A stretch of DNA of 64,000 nt from an uncultured SAR86 cluster bacterium (GTDB lineage Bacteria; Pseudomonadota; Gammaproteobacteria; Magnimaribacterales; D2472). The notes under the pieces were generated by a model that was not told where the DNA came from, did not search any database, and worked only from the letters and a program-made list of their open reading frames with translations. Shown piece by piece: positions 38,164 through 47,529 of this stretch. Each line of letters begins with the position of its first letter. The first letter of the stretch is position 1. The stretch covers positions 151,423 through 215,422 of the forward strand of contig CACEAP010000003.1 of the NCBI GenBank assembly GCA_902557645.1. The letters run 5' to 3'. A program made the position numbers and the translations under genes.

Positions 38164-38487
38164 TTATACGTCGATAAAGTGCCTTTTATTTTTTATAGAC
38201 TTATATTTTTCTGATTCAGGCAATGGCTCTCGAGCTTCGGTTATATTTTCATAAACTTCAGAAAGTCGAGCATTTATCTCTATAAAATCAATTTGATCGT
38301 TTGGCAATTCATCATCTGCAAAAATTGCTTCTATCGGACATTCGGGGACGCATAATCCGCAATCAATACATTCATCTGGATGAATAACCAGAAATTCAGG
38401 ACCTTCATAAAAACAGTCCACAGGACATACTTCAACACAATCAGTAAGTTTGCATTTAATACAAGTTTCTGTAACAACGAATGTCAT
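38164..38487 (-). CDS. fdxA: 7Fe-8S ferredoxin FdxA
   Basis: 107 residues. The first half has two cluster regions: [18 protein letters not shown] and [17 protein letters not shown]. The C-x2-C-x4-C-x3-CP spacing in the first and C-x2-C-x2-C-x3-CP in the second are typical for the [3Fe-4S]/[4Fe-4S] ferredoxins of this family. A charged C-terminal extension follows. Electron carrier, partner unknown. It lies between the surE-pcm group and recA, as in Pseudomonas, but mutS is missing. Confidence 0.94.
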   Translation of the reverse strand: MTFVVTETCIKCKLTDCVEVCPVDCFYEGPEFLVIHPDECIDCGLCVPECPIEAIFADDELPNDQIDFIEINARLSEVYENITEAREPLPESEKYKSIKNKRHFIDV

Positions 38488-38548
38488 AATTATCTTTTAA
38501 AGAAAAAACGATTTTAACGTACAAAAAAACAAAATTATAGAAAACTAT

Positions 38549-38576
38549 TTGATTTATAGAGATTTTCTATTATACT
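38549..38576 (+). promoter_or_regulatory. Candidate recA sigma-70 promoter
   Basis: TTGATT (38549-38554) and TATACT (38571-38576) with a 16-base spacer. The -10 shares its last two bases with a perfect LexA operator, the usual arrangement of SOS-controlled recA. Transcription should begin near 38583, and AAGGAG (38592-38597) is the ribosome site. Confidence 0.65.
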
Positions 38577-38590
38577 GTATAAATATACAG
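38575..38590 (+). promoter_or_regulatory. LexA (SOS) box of recA
   Basis: CTGTATAAATATACAG: perfect CTGT-N8-ACAG with an AT-alternating centre, the canonical gammaproteobacterial LexA site. It overlaps the recA -10 and start site, so LexA binding would block initiation. This predicts a lexA gene elsewhere and a functional SOS response. Confidence 0.92.
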
Positions 38591-38602
38591 TAAGGAGTAA
38601 TC

Positions 38603-39613
38603 ATGGCTACAGATAAAACTAAAGATCTTAAAGAGACCTTATCTCAAATAGAAAAGCAATTTGGTAAAGGTACTGTAATGCGAATGGGAGATAAAGAAAA
38701 TCTCGATATACCATCAATATCAACAGGCTCAGTTGGATTAGATATAGCACTTGGCATAGGTGGCATTCCTCAAGGAAGAGTAACTGAGATATATGGACCA
38801 GAATCTTCAGGTAAAACAACTTTAACACTTCAGATAATTGCTGAGTGTCAAAAAAATGGAGGAACGGCTGCTTTTATCGATGCGGAACATGCGCTTGATC
38901 CTCAATATGCAGCAAAACTCGGTGTAAATGTAGATGATCTTCTCTTATCTCAGCCTGATACAGGTGAGCAAGCTTTAGAAGTTGCTGATATGTTAGTTAA
39001 GTCTAATAGCGTGGATCTAGTAGTTGTAGACTCAGTAGCAGCCTTAGTTCCAAGAGCTGAGATTGAAGGTGAGATGGGTGATCATCATGTTGGACTTCAA
39101 GCTAGGCTTATGTCGCAGGCATTAAGAAAAATCACTGGTAATATTCAACGCTCAGGTGCAACTGTTATTTTCATCAATCAAATTCGTATGAAAATTGGAG
39201 TAATGTTTGGAAGTCCTGAGACTACAACAGGCGGGAATGCGCTTAAATTTTATTCATCAGTAAGACTTGATATTAGAAGAATTGGTGCAGTCAAAGAGGG
39301 TGATGAGGTTATTGGAAACGAAACCAGGGTTAAAGTTGTTAAAAACAAAGTCTCACCTCCCTTTAGACAGGCAGAGTTTCAAATTATGTATGGACAAGGA
39401 ATTAATTCAGAAGGTGAAATTTTAGATTATGGACAAAAAATAGGATTAGTTGAGAAAGCTGGCTCCTGGTATAGCCATAACGGTGAAAAAATAGGACAAG
39501 GCAAAGTAAATGCAAGTAATTTTCTAAAAGAAAATACGAAAATTAGAGACTCCTTACTTAAGGCAATAAGATCTGAATATATTGTTTCAAATGCTAAGCC
39601 TGTAAAAAAATAG
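38603..39613 (+). CDS. recA: Recombinase RecA
   Basis: 336 residues. [13 protein letters not shown] at the start, Walker [27 protein letters not shown], Walker B region [14 protein letters not shown], the L1/L2 DNA-binding loops ([19 protein letters not shown] in part; [20 protein letters not shown] in part) and the C-terminal domain. The acidic C-terminal tail seen in E. coli is mostly missing: it ends NAKPVKK. Single-gene unit under a LexA box. RecX, often next to recA, is not here. Confidence 0.98.
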   Translation: MATDKTKDLKETLSQIEKQFGKGTVMRMGDKENLDIPSISTGSVGLDIALGIGGIPQGRVTEIYGPESSGKTTLTLQIIAECQKNGGTAAFIDAEHALDPQYAAKLGVNVDDLLLSQPDTGEQALEVADMLVKSNSVDLVVVDSVAALVPRAEIEGEMGDHHVGLQARLMSQALRKITGNIQRSGATVIFINQIRMKIGVMFGSPETTTGGNALKFYSSVRLDIRRIGAVKEGDEVIGNETRVKVVKNKVSPPFRQAEFQIMYGQGINSEGEILDYGQKIGLVEKAGSWYSHNGEKIGQGKVNASNFLKENTKIRDSLLKAIRSEYIVSNAKPVKK

Positions 39614-39631
39614 AAATTAATTATTGGTAAT

Positions 39632-39676
39632 TCTCCTTACTTTAGATTAGCATTATTACTAATCTAAATAGGGAGA
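39632..39676 (+). promoter_or_regulatory. Long inverted repeat / hairpin covering the thiolase ribosome-binding site
   Basis: A perfect 10-bp inverted repeat TTTAGATTAG (39641-39650) / CTAATCTAAA (39659-39668) around an 8-base loop. Outside it, TCTCC (39632-39636) can pair with GGAGA (39672-39676), which contains the ribosome-binding site GGGAG of the thiolase gene. In RNA this could hide the site; as DNA it could be an operator. No T-run follows, so it is not an ordinary terminator for recA. Confidence 0.6.
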
Positions 39677-39685
39677 TTTTGTTAC

Positions 39686-40867
39686 ATGACTTCAAATAAT
39701 GCATATATAGTTAGCGCTGTCAGAACTGCTGGTGGTAAGAAAAATGGTAAATTAAGCGGATGGCATCCTGCAGATCTTGGTGCTGAAGTTCTTAATGAGT
39801 TAGTAAACCAAACAGGTATTAACCCTGAGGACATTGATGATGTTATTTTTGGATGTGTTGATCAGGTTGGTGCTCAATCTGGTAATTTAGCAAGAAATTC
39901 TGTTCTTGCATCTTGTTTGCCTGAATCTGTTCCAGGAACTACTGTTGATAGACAATGCGGATCATCTCAGCAAGCTATTCATTTTGCAGCACAAGCAGTA
40001 ATGTCTGGTACTCAAGATGTTGTTATTGCTGGTGGAGTTGAAGCAATGTCAATGGTTCCAATTGGTGCAAGTGTTAAGGATGGTTTTGATGCTGGCCATG
40101 GATTTCCTTTTAGTGCAGAAGGAATTGCAAAGAGATATCCAGGTGTATTTTTCTCCCAGTTCACTGGTGCTGAACTAGTCGCAGAAAAATGGAAGCTATC
40201 TAGAGAAAATTTAGATTCATTTGCTTTAGAAAGTCATCAAAAAGCTAAGCATGCCACTGAAATGAAGTATTTTGATAAAGAGATTTTGCCATTAGCTGGA
40301 AGGAATGAGCATAATGATAATGATATGGTATTTGCTGATGAAGGAATTAGATTTGATGCATCATTAGAGGCTTTAGCTGGATTAAATCCTGTTACTGAGG
40401 GTGGAGTTATTACTGCTGGTAATGCTAGTCAGATAACTGATGGTGCAGCTGCAATTATGATTTGTAATGATGAGGGGTTAAAAAAGATTAAAGTAGATCC
40501 AAGAGCAAAAATAATAGCATTATCAGTTGTTGGTGATGATCCAGTATTTATGCTCACAGGTCCAATTCCAGCTTCACACGATGTTTTAGCTAGAGCAAAA
40601 ATGAGTATCGATGATATGGATATCTATGAAGTTAACGAAGCGTTTGCACCAGTTCCATTAGCATGGGCTATTGAGCTTGGGGCTGATAAAGCTAAGTTAA
40701 ACGTTAATGGTGGAGCTATGGCACTTGGACATCCTTTAGGTGCAACCGGAGCCAAACTCATGACTACCATGCTTCATGAGCTTGAAAGAAGAGAGGGCAA
40801 ATATGCACTTCAAGCTATATGCGAAGGTGGTGGTACAGCAAACGCGACTATAATTGAAAGAATTTAA
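39686..40867 (+). CDS. Thiolase (acetyl-CoA C-acyltransferase)
   Basis: 393 residues, thiolase superfamily with all three catalytic residues: Cys91 (DRQCGSSQQA), His349 (LGHPLGATGA) and Cys379 (ICEGGGTANAT). It is either a degradative 3-ketoacyl-CoA thiolase or a biosynthetic acetoacetyl-CoA thiolase; no beta-oxidation or PHB partner gene is adjacent to decide. Stands alone between recA and the DUF3604 gene, with its own 72-base leader holding the inverted repeat at 39632-39676. ATG is 10 bases after GGGAG. Confidence 0.93.
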   Translation: MTSNNAYIVSAVRTAGGKKNGKLSGWHPADLGAEVLNELVNQTGINPEDIDDVIFGCVDQVGAQSGNLARNSVLASCLPESVPGTTVDRQCGSSQQAIHFAAQAVMSGTQDVVIAGGVEAMSMVPIGASVKDGFDAGHGFPFSAEGIAKRYPGVFFSQFTGAELVAEKWKLSRENLDSFALESHQKAKHATEMKYFDKEILPLAGRNEHNDNDMVFADEGIRFDASLEALAGLNPVTEGGVITAGNASQITDGAAAIMICNDEGLKKIKVDPRAKIIALSVVGDDPVFMLTGPIPASHDVLARAKMSIDDMDIYEVNEAFAPVPLAWAIELGADKAKLNVNGGAMALGHPLGATGAKLMTTMLHELERREGKYALQAICEGGGTANATIIERI

Positions 40868-40945
40868 GCAATACTTCATCTTTTTTAAAAATATCTAGAT
40901 CTTATAACAATACTAAATTTAGACTGTTTTAAAATTAATTAAATT

Positions 40946-42946
40946 ATGAAAAAAAAAGGTGGAATTTTTCTCTCTCTTATACTTGTAGTCGTTTTTTTAG
41001 TCTACGGTTTTATTTTTAGATCAATAGATGAATTTCAACAGGTTCAATTTTCATTAGATAAGTCTTATTACAAAAAAGATAATACGATTAATATAAAATC
41101 TTTACCTTCACCAAATTTAAATAAAAATGCATATTTTGGTGACTTGCATATTCATACATCTAACTCATTTGATGCATATACATTTGGAACTATAAGCACT
41201 CCCGAGTTAGCTTACAAATATGCTCAAGGCAAACCAATTCCTCACCCAACAGGATACGATATACAACTTAGAAGGCCTCTTGATTTCTATGCCGTAACCG
41301 ATCATGGTATCTTTCTTGGTCTTTTGCCAAGTGCGGCAGATACAAGTTCACGATTCTCTAAGTATGAATACACAAAACCTCTTCATAATTTAAATAAATC
41401 AATCTCTAATAATTTTTTAGAACTTTTAAAGAGACAAAATCTTTTTCAACAATTTGCTAGAAATACAATTGGTGGTCTCAGAGATGGTTCAATTGATAGA
41501 AATCTTGTAGATGATATTCAGCAAAGTGTATGGAAAGAAACAATAAAAGCTGCTGATAATGCATATAAACCTGGATTTTTTACAACCTTTGCTGGATATG
41601 AATACACTTCTGCCGAGGATTTATATGATAATTATCTTCACCGCAATGTTATATTTAAAGATACTTCAAATCTTCCAAATAAAATATTTTCTAGACTAGA
41701 TAGTATGAATCCCGAACCACTATGGGATTGGATGAATAATCTTAGAGCAGGCGGTATAGACAGTTTAGCTATCCCACATAATTCTAATATTTCAGGCGGT
41801 TCTGCTTTTTCTTTGGAATATTTTAATGGTGGTCCAATTGATGATGCTTATGCAACAAATAGATTGCTGAATGAGCCTCTAGTAGAAATCACACAGGTTA
41901 AAGGAACTTCAGAAACTCATCCATTAATTTCAAAGAATGATGAATGGGCCTCATTTGAAACAGATACTTCATATAAAGAATCAAATGAGATGAAAAATAT
42001 AAAAGGTGCCTATGTTAGAGATGCTTATTTAAGAGGTTTAACCATTGAAGAGCAGGGGATTTCTAATCCTTATAAATTTGGTTTAATAGGATCAAGTGAT
42101 AGTCATGTTGGAGGAGCTTCTTACAATGAAGAAACTTTTATTTCTAAAGTAGGTATTTTAGACGGCACCCCAAAATTAAGGGGATCAGTCCCATTTAATA
42201 AATTTTATGGTTTTGTCATGAGCAAGATGCAGAAAAATTCAATGACTTATATTAATGATAATTACTACCTAGCAGTTGGCGGTCGTCTTATTTACTTTGG
42301 AGCTTCAGGTCTTGCTGGGGTATGGGCAGAAGAAAATACTAGGGAGTCTATTTTTAAAGCTTTTAAGAATAAAGAAACTTTTGCAACCTCAGGCCCTAGG
42401 ATTAAAGTAAGATTCTTTGGAGGTTATCATTTAGAAAATTATAAACTTGATGATAATAATCTTATAAAAAAAGCATATTCCAATTCTACTCAAATGGGTG
42501 GGAATATTTACTCCAATGGTATAGGTAGTCCTACATTTTTAATATGGGCAATTGCAGATCCTTACAGTGGAAAGTTACAACGTGCACAAATAGTTAAAGG
42601 CTGGATAGAAAATGGAGAACATAATGAAAGAATATATGATGTAGCTTGCTCAGATAATTTAGATGTTGATTCAGCAACACACCGTTGTCCAGACAATGGA
42701 GCTAAAGTGAATCTTAGTAATTGTTCTACAAGCAATGTCGGTGATTCAGAATTAAAAACTTTTTGGAAAGATCCAGATTTTGTAAAGAATCAAAATGCTT
42801 TTTATTATGTTCGTGTATTAGAGAATCCTTCATGCAGATGGTCTACATGGGATTCAATAAGAGCAGGAGAAAAGCCAAGACCTGATATTGATGCAACAAT
42901 CCAAGAGAGAGCCTGGACTTCACCTATCTGGTTTAAGGCAAGTTAG
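40946..42946 (+). CDS. DUF3604 (PHP-like) membrane-anchored or exported protein
   Basis: 666 residues. One N-terminal hydrophobic helix (IFLSLILVVVFLVYGFIF) acts as signal or anchor, so the body is likely periplasmic. The domain begins YFGDLHIHTSNSFDAYTFG, with the His-x-His metal motif; later VTDHG, FAGYEYTS and GSSDSHVGG complete a PHP-like metal site. DUF3604 proteins are frequent in marine bacteria and lack a proven substrate. Four cysteines cluster near the C-terminus (ACSDN, RCPDN, NCSTS, SCRWS). Between a thiolase and the convergent proS; no operon partner. I cannot give a reaction. Confidence 0.85.
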   Translation: MKKKGGIFLSLILVVVFLVYGFIFRSIDEFQQVQFSLDKSYYKKDNTINIKSLPSPNLNKNAYFGDLHIHTSNSFDAYTFGTISTPELAYKYAQGKPIPHPTGYDIQLRRPLDFYAVTDHGIFLGLLPSAADTSSRFSKYEYTKPLHNLNKSISNNFLELLKRQNLFQQFARNTIGGLRDGSIDRNLVDDIQQSVWKETIKAADNAYKPGFFTTFAGYEYTSAEDLYDNYLHRNVIFKDTSNLPNKIFSRLDSMNPEPLWDWMNNLRAGGIDSLAIPHNSNISGGSAFSLEYFNGGPIDDAYATNRLLNEPLVEITQVKGTSETHPLISKNDEWASFETDTSYKESNEMKNIKGAYVRDAYLRGLTIEEQGISNPYKFGLIGSSDSHVGGASYNEETFISKVGILDGTPKLRGSVPFNKFYGFVMSKMQKNSMTYINDNYYLAVGGRLIYFGASGLAGVWAEENTRESIFKAFKNKETFATSGPRIKVRFFGGYHLENYKLDDNNLIKKAYSNSTQMGGNIYSNGIGSPTFLIWAIADPYSGKLQRAQIVKGWIENGEHNERIYDVACSDNLDVDSATHRCPDNGAKVNLSNCSTSNVGDSELKTFWKDPDFVKNQNAFYYVRVLENPSCRWSTWDSIRAGEKPRPDIDATIQERAWTSPIWFKAS

Positions 42947-42952
42947 ATAGAA

Positions 42953-44233
42953 TTATTTATCTTTAAAAAAATCAAGTATTGTCTTTATATCTGAAATTGG
43001 GTTTGTTGAACTATCACCATTTCTTGATTTTAACTCAATTTCTTTATTTTCAAGATATTGCTTACCAATAATAATATTTAAAGGTATGCCAATAAGTTCA
43101 GAATCCTTCATTTTTGTACCATATCCATCTTTCCTATCATCTAAAAGTACGTCATAACCCATTTGAGTTAATTCTTTATATAAATTCTGAGATGCAGATG
43201 CTATTTCCTCATTCTTATCATAACCAATAGCAATAATATTTATATCAAAAGGAGCAATGTTATGTGGCCAAATAATACCTCTTTCATCATTATTTTGCTC
43301 AATAGCAGCTGCAACAAGTCTTGAAACGCCAATTCCATAACAACCCATATATAAAGTTGAAGCTTTACCTTCTTTATTTAAAACATTTGCTTTCATGTCA
43401 TCAGCATAAATTTTACCTAATTTAAATATATGACCAACTTCAATACCTTTTTTTATTTGAATTGTTCCTTTACCATCAGGTGAAGGATTCCCTTCAAGAG
43501 ATTGAATATCTTCACCTTCTTTAAGTAATAACTCAGTATTTATTGCAAATTCAGATGAATCACTTACTGCAATTGTATCTTCTCCATTATCAGCTAATAC
43601 ATGAAACTCTTCTGAACTATCTCCACCAATAGCGCCAGAATCTGCAGCAGAAATTTTAAACTCAAGACCAATACGCTCAAGTATTGTTTTATAGGCTTCC
43701 CTCATAGCAAGATAGGTTTCTTGCAAAGATTCTTCGTCCATATTAAAACTATATGCATCTTTCATTAAAAACTCTCTTCCACGCATAATCCCATATCTAG
43801 GTCTTACTTCGTCTCTAAATTTAGTTTGGATTTGATATAAATTTAGTGGAAGTTCTTTATAGCTTTTTACATTATTTCTAATAATGTCAGTAATAACTTC
43901 TTCATGTGTTGGCCCAAGACAGAAATCTCTATCATGTCTATCTTTAATTCTTAATAGTTCAGGCCCCATTTTGTCCCATCTTTGCGTTTCTTCCCATAAT
44001 TCTTTAGGTTGAACCATTGGCATAAATACTTCTTGAGCTCCTGATGCATCCATTTCTTCTCTAACTATGTTTTCTATGTTTCTGAGAACTTTTAAACCAA
44101 GTGGTAGCCATGTATATATACCAGAAGCTACCTTTTTGATCATCCCAGCTCTTAACATTAATTTATGACTAATTACTTCAGCTTCCTGAGGCGAATCTTT
44201 GAGGGTTGGTAATAATAATTTTGAAAGCAGCAT
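42953..44233 (-). CDS. proS: Prolyl-tRNA synthetase lacking the INS editing domain
   Basis: 426 residues, class II synthetase. Motif regions [20 protein letters not shown] in part, [31 protein letters not shown] in part, and [19 protein letters not shown] are typical of bacterial-type ProRS, which in E. coli has 572 residues. The ~150-residue INS domain that hydrolyses Ala-tRNA(Pro) is gone: the chain passes from [12 protein letters not shown] straight to [20 protein letters not shown], which is the sequence just after INS in E. coli. So this looks like a gamma-type enzyme that lost editing by an internal deletion. Divergent from fmdB. Confidence 0.96.
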   Translation of the reverse strand: MLLSKLLLPTLKDSPQEAEVISHKLMLRAGMIKKVASGIYTWLPLGLKVLRNIENIVREEMDASGAQEVFMPMVQPKELWEETQRWDKMGPELLRIKDRHDRDFCLGPTHEEVITDIIRNNVKSYKELPLNLYQIQTKFRDEVRPRYGIMRGREFLMKDAYSFNMDEESLQETYLAMREAYKTILERIGLEFKISAADSGAIGGDSSEEFHVLADNGEDTIAVSDSSEFAINTELLLKEGEDIQSLEGNPSPDGKGTIQIKKGIEVGHIFKLGKIYADDMKANVLNKEGKASTLYMGCYGIGVSRLVAAAIEQNNDERGIIWPHNIAPFDINIIAIGYDKNEEIASASQNLYKELTQMGYDVLLDDRKDGYGTKMKDSELIGIPLNIIIGKQYLENKEIELKSRNGDSSTNPISDIKTILDFFKDK

Positions 44234-44268
44234 TTTAATAATTTTGTTATATATAAATCCTTATAGTT

Positions 44269-44274
44269 TATAAT
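44269..44274 (+). promoter_or_regulatory. Candidate -10 element for fmdB-aspS
   Basis: Perfect TATAAT in the 62-base gap between proS and fmdB, giving a predicted start near 44281 and a leader of about 15 bases. A possible -35 (TTGTTA, 44244-44249) is 19 bases upstream, slightly too far. The whole gap is A/T-rich, so chance matches are likely. Confidence 0.35.
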
Positions 44275-44295
44275 TTTATATTTTTTTAGAGACTT

Positions 44296-44589
44296 ATGCC
44301 TATTTATGACTATAAATGTTCGAAATGTGACTATGAATTTGAGTTAATTCAGAAATTTTCTGATGATCCTGTAAAAAAATGTCCTAAATGTTTTAAAAAT
44401 TCTCTATCTAAAATGATATCTGCGCCTTCGTTTAGATTAAAAGGAGGAGGGTGGTATGAAACAGATTTTAAAACTGGTAAAAAGAAAAACCTTTTAAAGG
44501 ATGATAAAAAAGTTGAATCTAGTTCGAAGAAAGTCAATAAACAAGATAAAATTACACAAAAGAAGTCAAAAGATAAAAAGGCGGGATAA
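44296..44589 (+). CDS. FmdB-type zinc-ribbon protein
   Basis: 97 residues. The N-terminal zinc ribbon [16 protein letters not shown] has the first Cys pair and [12 protein letters not shown] the second, followed by [18 protein letters not shown], a hallmark of the FmdB/putative regulatory protein family. The last ~40 residues are a Lys-rich tail. Function unknown; the family often sits before aspS, and here the aspS start follows two bases after the stop. Confidence 0.88.
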   Translation: MPIYDYKCSKCDYEFELIQKFSDDPVKKCPKCFKNSLSKMISAPSFRLKGGGWYETDFKTGKKKNLLKDDKKVESSSKKVNKQDKITQKKSKDKKAG

Positions 44590-44591
44590 TT

Positions 44592-46361
44592 ATGCGATCA
44601 CACTATTGTGGTGAAGTTACATCAAAAGATCTTGATAGTAATATTTCGATATGTGGCTGGGTTCATAGAAGAAGAGATCACGGCGGTATTATTTTTCTAG
44701 ATGTTAGAGATATAAAAGGAATATGTCAGGTAGTAGTTAATCCTGAAAACAAAGCTGCATTTGAAATAGCAGATAAATGCAGAAACGAATATGTTATAAA
44801 AGTATCAGGTGCTGTTTTAAAGAGACCTGAAGGCACAATTAATGAGAATATGATAACTGGTGAGATCGAGCTAGAAGCAGATAACATTCAGTTATTAAAT
44901 AAAGCAGCAACTCCAACCTTTCCTCTAGACGACTATCAAGAAGTAAATGAAGATGTTAGATTAAAAAATAGAGTGCTTGATCTAAGGCGCCCTGAAATGA
45001 ATCATAGGATTGTTTCACGCTCTAAAATAACTTCATGTATTAGGAACTTTCTTGATAAAAATAATTTTCACGAAATTGAAACACCAATATTAACTAGAGC
45101 AACTCCTGAGGGAGCAAGAGATTATATATTACCAAGCAGAGTCCATCCTGGAAGTTTTTTTGCCTTGCCTCAATCCCCACAATTATTTAAGCAATTATTA
45201 ATGATGGGTGGTTTTGATAAGTATTATCAAATTGCGAGATGTTTTAGGGATGAGGACCTAAGAGCCGATAGACAACCTGAGTTTACTCAGATTGATATAG
45301 AGGCATCATTTGTTGAGGTGAAAGATATTATTTCTTTAGGAACAGAAATGGTAAAACTTTTATTAAAAGAATTTGTAAATCATGATGTCAAAGAAATTCC
45401 AGAGTTAAATTGGCATAAAGCTATGGAGGATTATGGATGTGATAAACCTGATCTTAGAATCCCGTTAAACCTTATAGAAATATCTGATTTGGTTGCAAAT
45501 GAGGAGTTTAAGGTATTCTCAGGCCCTGCAAATGAGGAGGGTTCTAGAGTAGTGGCGCTCAAGATACCGCAAGGAAATAACTTATCAAGAGGACAAATTG
45601 ATGAGTATACAAAATTTGTTAGCAAGTTAGGTGCAAAAGGATTAGCTTATATTAAGATTAACAATGTAAATGATTTAGAAAATGGATTACAGTCACCAAT
45701 TCTTAAATTCTTACATAAAGATACAATCAAAAGTTTAATAGAGAACTTAGATCTTAAGACTGATGATCTATTGTTCTTTGGTGCTGGCTCCAATAATGTT
45801 GTTAATTTAAGCATGAGTAGTTTGATCAAAAAGATTGGTGGTGATCTTGATCTCTATACTTGTGATTGGGCACCTTGTTGGATTGTTGATTTCCCCATGT
45901 TTGAAAAGAATAAAGAAGGTAATTTAACATCCCTCCATCATCCTTTTACTATGCCAAAATCATCAATAGACGATTTAAATAACTCACCAGATACAGTTAT
46001 TGCTGAGGCTTATGATATTGTTTTAAATGGTTATGAGGTTGGAGGAGGTTCCATTAGGGTTCACAGTCCTGATATGCAACAAACAATTTTTAAAGCTTTA
46101 AATATCTCTGATGAAGAAGCTGAAAATAAGTTTGGATTTTTATTAAAAGCTTTGTCTTCAGGGTGCCCTCCGCATGGCGGCATAGCATTTGGTTTAGATA
46201 GGTTAGTTATGCTTCTAACGAACACTACAAATATTAGAGATGTTATAGCTTTTCCGAAAACTCAAAGCGCTTCATGTCTTTTAACTGAAGCACCAAATTC
46301 AGTTGATGAAAATCAACTTGAAGAATTATTTATTGAATCTACATATATCGAGGAAGATTAA
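44592..46361 (+). CDS. aspS: Aspartyl-tRNA synthetase
   Basis: 589 residues, bacterial type with N-terminal anticodon-binding OB-fold ([23 protein letters not shown] in part), class II catalytic core ([21 protein letters not shown] in part; [18 protein letters not shown]) , the GAD insertion domain of bacterial AspRS, and motif 3 [14 protein letters not shown]. Whether it is discriminating (Asp only) or also charges tRNA-Asn cannot be fixed by eye. The stop overlaps yebC (TAATG). Confidence 0.97.
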   Translation: MRSHYCGEVTSKDLDSNISICGWVHRRRDHGGIIFLDVRDIKGICQVVVNPENKAAFEIADKCRNEYVIKVSGAVLKRPEGTINENMITGEIELEADNIQLLNKAATPTFPLDDYQEVNEDVRLKNRVLDLRRPEMNHRIVSRSKITSCIRNFLDKNNFHEIETPILTRATPEGARDYILPSRVHPGSFFALPQSPQLFKQLLMMGGFDKYYQIARCFRDEDLRADRQPEFTQIDIEASFVEVKDIISLGTEMVKLLLKEFVNHDVKEIPELNWHKAMEDYGCDKPDLRIPLNLIEISDLVANEEFKVFSGPANEEGSRVVALKIPQGNNLSRGQIDEYTKFVSKLGAKGLAYIKINNVNDLENGLQSPILKFLHKDTIKSLIENLDLKTDDLLFFGAGSNNVVNLSMSSLIKKIGGDLDLYTCDWAPCWIVDFPMFEKNKEGNLTSLHHPFTMPKSSIDDLNNSPDTVIAEAYDIVLNGYEVGGGSIRVHSPDMQQTIFKALNISDEEAENKFGFLLKALSSGCPPHGGIAFGLDRLVMLLTNTTNIRDVIAFPKTQSASCLLTEAPNSVDENQLEELFIESTYIEED

Positions 46362-47098
46362 TGGCAGGTCATTCTAAATGGGCTAACATTAAACACAGAA
46401 AAGCAAGGCAAGATGCTTCAAGAGGTAAAGTTTGGACTAAGGTTATAAGAGAGATAACAGTTGCCGCTAAAGGTGGTCCAGATCCAGCGGACAATCCTAG
46501 ATTAAGACTGGCATTAGATAAAGCAAATGCTGCGAATATGCCCAAAGATACAATAAAACGGGCTATTCAAAAAGGTTCTGGCACTGGAGAAATGGGAGAA
46601 ATAGAAGAAATAACCTTTGAGGGTTACGGTCCTAATGGCGTAGCAATATTAGTTGAAACAATGACAGATAATCGCAATAGAACAGTGGCAGATGTTAGGC
46701 ATGCTTTTTCAAAATTTGGAGGTAATTTAGGTACAGATGGCTCTGTTGCTTATTTATTTAATAAACTAGGAGTAATACAAATCGCAAAATCTTATAATGA
46801 AGATGATGTTATGGAGGTAGTTCTTGATGCTGGAGCTGATGATATGTCATCCAATGAAACAGGTTTTGAAGTAATAACCTCACCTACAAACTTAAGTGGT
46901 GTTTTAGAGGCTTTAAAAAATAAGAATATAGATACTATAGACGCTGAAACTACAATGAGAGCAGATGTTTTAGTAGATCTTGACTCTGAAGGTTCAGAAA
47001 AGGTTTTAAAAATTATGAATTTTCTTGATGATTTAGATGATGTTCAAGAGGTTTATACGAATGGGGAGTTTTCAGATGATTTTGAGATTGAGGAATAG
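46361..47098 (+). CDS. yebC: YebC/PmpR-family protein
   Basis: 245 residues: [50 protein letters not shown] in part, and EGYGPNGVAILVETMTDNRNRT are family hallmarks. Long treated as a DNA-binding transcription factor; some members are now linked to translation of proline-rich stretches. In most gammaproteobacteria it is followed by ruvC-ruvA-ruvB; here a small nuclease gene starts two bases after its stop. Confidence 0.95.
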   Translation: MAGHSKWANIKHRKARQDASRGKVWTKVIREITVAAKGGPDPADNPRLRLALDKANAANMPKDTIKRAIQKGSGTGEMGEIEEITFEGYGPNGVAILVETMTDNRNRTVADVRHAFSKFGGNLGTDGSVAYLFNKLGVIQIAKSYNEDDVMEVVLDAGADDMSSNETGFEVITSPTNLSGVLEALKNKNIDTIDAETTMRADVLVDLDSEGSEKVLKIMNFLDDLDDVQEVYTNGEFSDDFEIEE

Positions 47099-47100
47099 CT

Positions 47101-47529
47101 TTGCCAGTTAATTCAAGAGCTAAAGGTGCTAATTTTGAAAGAGAAATTGGAAATTTATTAGTTAAAGATCTTAATTTAATTAATCCTGTTAAAAGAATTC
47201 TTGAACAAACTAGAACAAAAGAATTGCCAGATTTAAGACTGGGAAGATGGTGTATTGAATGTAAGAGATATGGTGATGGAGGAGAGCCGCCTAAAGAATG
47301 GTGGGATCAAGTTCTAAGATCTTGTTCACAAGAGGATTCACTAATTCCCGCGCTAGTCTACAAATTTAATAGAAGACCAATAAAAGTAAGAATACTTGCT
47401 TCATCTATTAATTCAGAAATTAAAGATAATTTAATAACTATTGATTTATTATGGGAAGATTTTGTAAAGATCATTTTAGAGTTATTTCAAAAAGATATTC
47501 AACTTCATGAAGAAAGATTTCAAGTGTAA
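47101..47529 (+). CDS. PD-(D/E)XK nuclease, putative phage-type Holliday-junction resolvase, in the ruvCAB slot
   Basis: 142 residues from TTG 47101 with GAGG about eight bases upstream. The opening PVNSRAKGANFEREIGNLL is the N-terminal helix of small PDDEXK nucleases often annotated as phage Holliday-junction resolvases. Core residues: Glu13/Glu15, Asp44 (ELPDLRLG), Glu53-Cys-Lys55 (CIECKRY) and Gln70 (EWWDQ), in the order expected for motif E...D...ExK...Q. It is unrelated to RuvC (RNase H fold). Its position, yebC before and ybgC after, is exactly where ruvC-ruvA-ruvB stand in related genomes. Resolvase activity is inferred; a simple structure-specific or repair nuclease is an alternative. 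Confidence 0.75.
   Translation: MPVNSRAKGANFEREIGNLLVKDLNLINPVKRILEQTRTKELPDLRLGRWCIECKRYGDGGEPPKEWWDQVLRSCSQEDSLIPALVYKFNRRPIKVRILASSINSEIKDNLITIDLLWEDFVKIILELFQKDIQLHEERFQV

Noticed and set aside
39641..39668. Inverted repeat after recA as a recA terminator
   Set aside because: There is no T-run after the stem and the outer arm pairs with the next gene's ribosome site, so it is listed as a regulatory element.
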